From Deltaproteobacteria bacterium (GTDB taxonomy: Bacteria > Myxococcota_A > UBA9160 > UBA4427), in NCBI GenBank assembly GCA_011051925.1, contig DRKE01000328.1:1-5191 (forward strand): 5,191 bases of DNA, written 5' to 3'. Numbering within the stretch: position 1 is the first letter of the stretch; each line of letters begins with the position of its first letter. Made by a program: the position numbers and the translations under genes. Under the pieces are notes generated by a model. The model ran no database searches. It was not told the DNA's origin and saw only the letters and a program-made list of their open reading frames with translations. Of this stretch, positions 5,058 to 5,191 are shown one piece after another.

Positions 5058-5191
5058 AGCCGGATCTGGGGCTTCGAGATCGCGACAGATTTTCTTTGCT
5101 AGGTAGTCGTTGATTTCGCGATGTCGTGGAACGGTGGAGACCTTACGAGTCTCTCGGTTGACGTAGACCGAGTGACGGCCGCCCTCTCGAA
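5052..5191 (-). CDS. hicA: HicA-type toxin, C-terminal part (5' end beyond the window)
   Basis: The last 45 codons of a - strand gene are visible (codons from 5189 down to the TAA at 5054-5052). They begin REGGRHSVYVNRET and continue STVPRHREINDYLAKKICRDL, the hallmark C-terminal half of HicA: a catalytic histidine in the G-x-H strand, a VPRH strand and a closing helix. HicA toxins are small dsRBD-fold mRNA interferases that cleave mRNA during translation and are inhibited by HicB. The family is about 60-85 residues, so about half is shown. hicB is not downstream of it, where the attC lies, so if present it must be upstream, beyond the right edge. The stop codon is inside the attC core GTTATAC, so the gene is antisense to the array and needs its own promoter. 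Confidence 0.8.
   Translation of the reverse strand, partial: REGGRHSVYVNRETRKVSTVPRHREINDYLAKKICRDLEAPDPAV

Larger units (their letters stand above)
2986..5191 (+). mobile_element. Integron with in-line integrase and cassette array (right end outside the window)
   Basis: The element consists of intI, a leader of about 220 bp with core-like sites, one complete cassette with an attC, and the start of a second cassette. The array lies 3' of intI and its genes run in the same direction. In the common layout the array is 5' of a divergent intI. Same-direction integrases are known from a minority of chromosomal integrons, such as Treponema denticola. No transposase, resolvase or resistance gene is visible, so this looks like a sedentary chromosomal integron. 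Its full extent cannot be seen. Confidence 0.8.

Noticed and set aside
4916..5113. 65-aa frame overlapping the attC
   Set aside because: It lies across the attC palindrome and the antisense strand of hicA; the sequence shows no family features.
1..5191. CRISPR arrays, tRNA or rRNA genes, and insertion sequences
   Set aside because: No regularly spaced long repeats, no tRNA cloverleaf or rRNA-like stretch, and no transposase frame or terminal repeats were seen.

Overview
This is a GC-rich bacterial window with two parts. The left half is chromosomal housekeeping DNA. The right half starts an integron whose integrase and cassette array lie in an unusual relative arrangement. GC content and the System I cytochrome c maturation genes suggest a Gram-negative, probably a proteobacterium or a Myxococcota/Desulfobacterota-like or Planctomycetes-like lineage. 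The sequence does not settle the phylum.

Left part (1-1738): the 3' end of ccmA, then ccmB (overlapping it by ATGA) and ccmC after a 61-bp gap. All are on the + strand and read as one operon. CcmA is the ATPase and CcmB the permease of the CcmAB transporter. CcmC binds haem at the outer face of the membrane and passes it to CcmE. No ccmD follows ccmC. A 424-bp gap with several perfect hairpins separates ccmC from a 162-aa unrecognised zinc-ribbon protein (2163-2651).

Middle (2652-4008): a GC-rich gap carrying six copies of GGTCGG(C/G)(G/C), then an integron integrase gene (intI). It has all the tyrosine-recombinase catalytic residues and the extra IntI-specific domain.

Right part (4009-5191): the cassette array begins downstream of the intI stop codon, so the cassette genes run in the same direction as intI. 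In ordinary integrons attI and the array lie on the 5' side of a divergently transcribed intI. A leader region (4009-4225) holds core-like sites (GTTAGAT, GTTAGAC) and an 11-bp perfect inverted repeat. Cassette 1 (about 4227-5051) carries two translationally coupled small genes, which I recognise as DUF6883 and DUF4926 family members. It ends in a roughly 180-bp attC whose folding pattern (R boxes, two extrahelical bases 6 bp apart on the left arm) supports the in-line orientation. At the right edge, on the - strand, is the C-terminal part of a HicA-type toxin gene whose stop codon overlaps the attC core. The array so far consists of toxin-like or antitoxin-like small genes, the kind of cargo known to stabilise sedentary chromosomal integrons.
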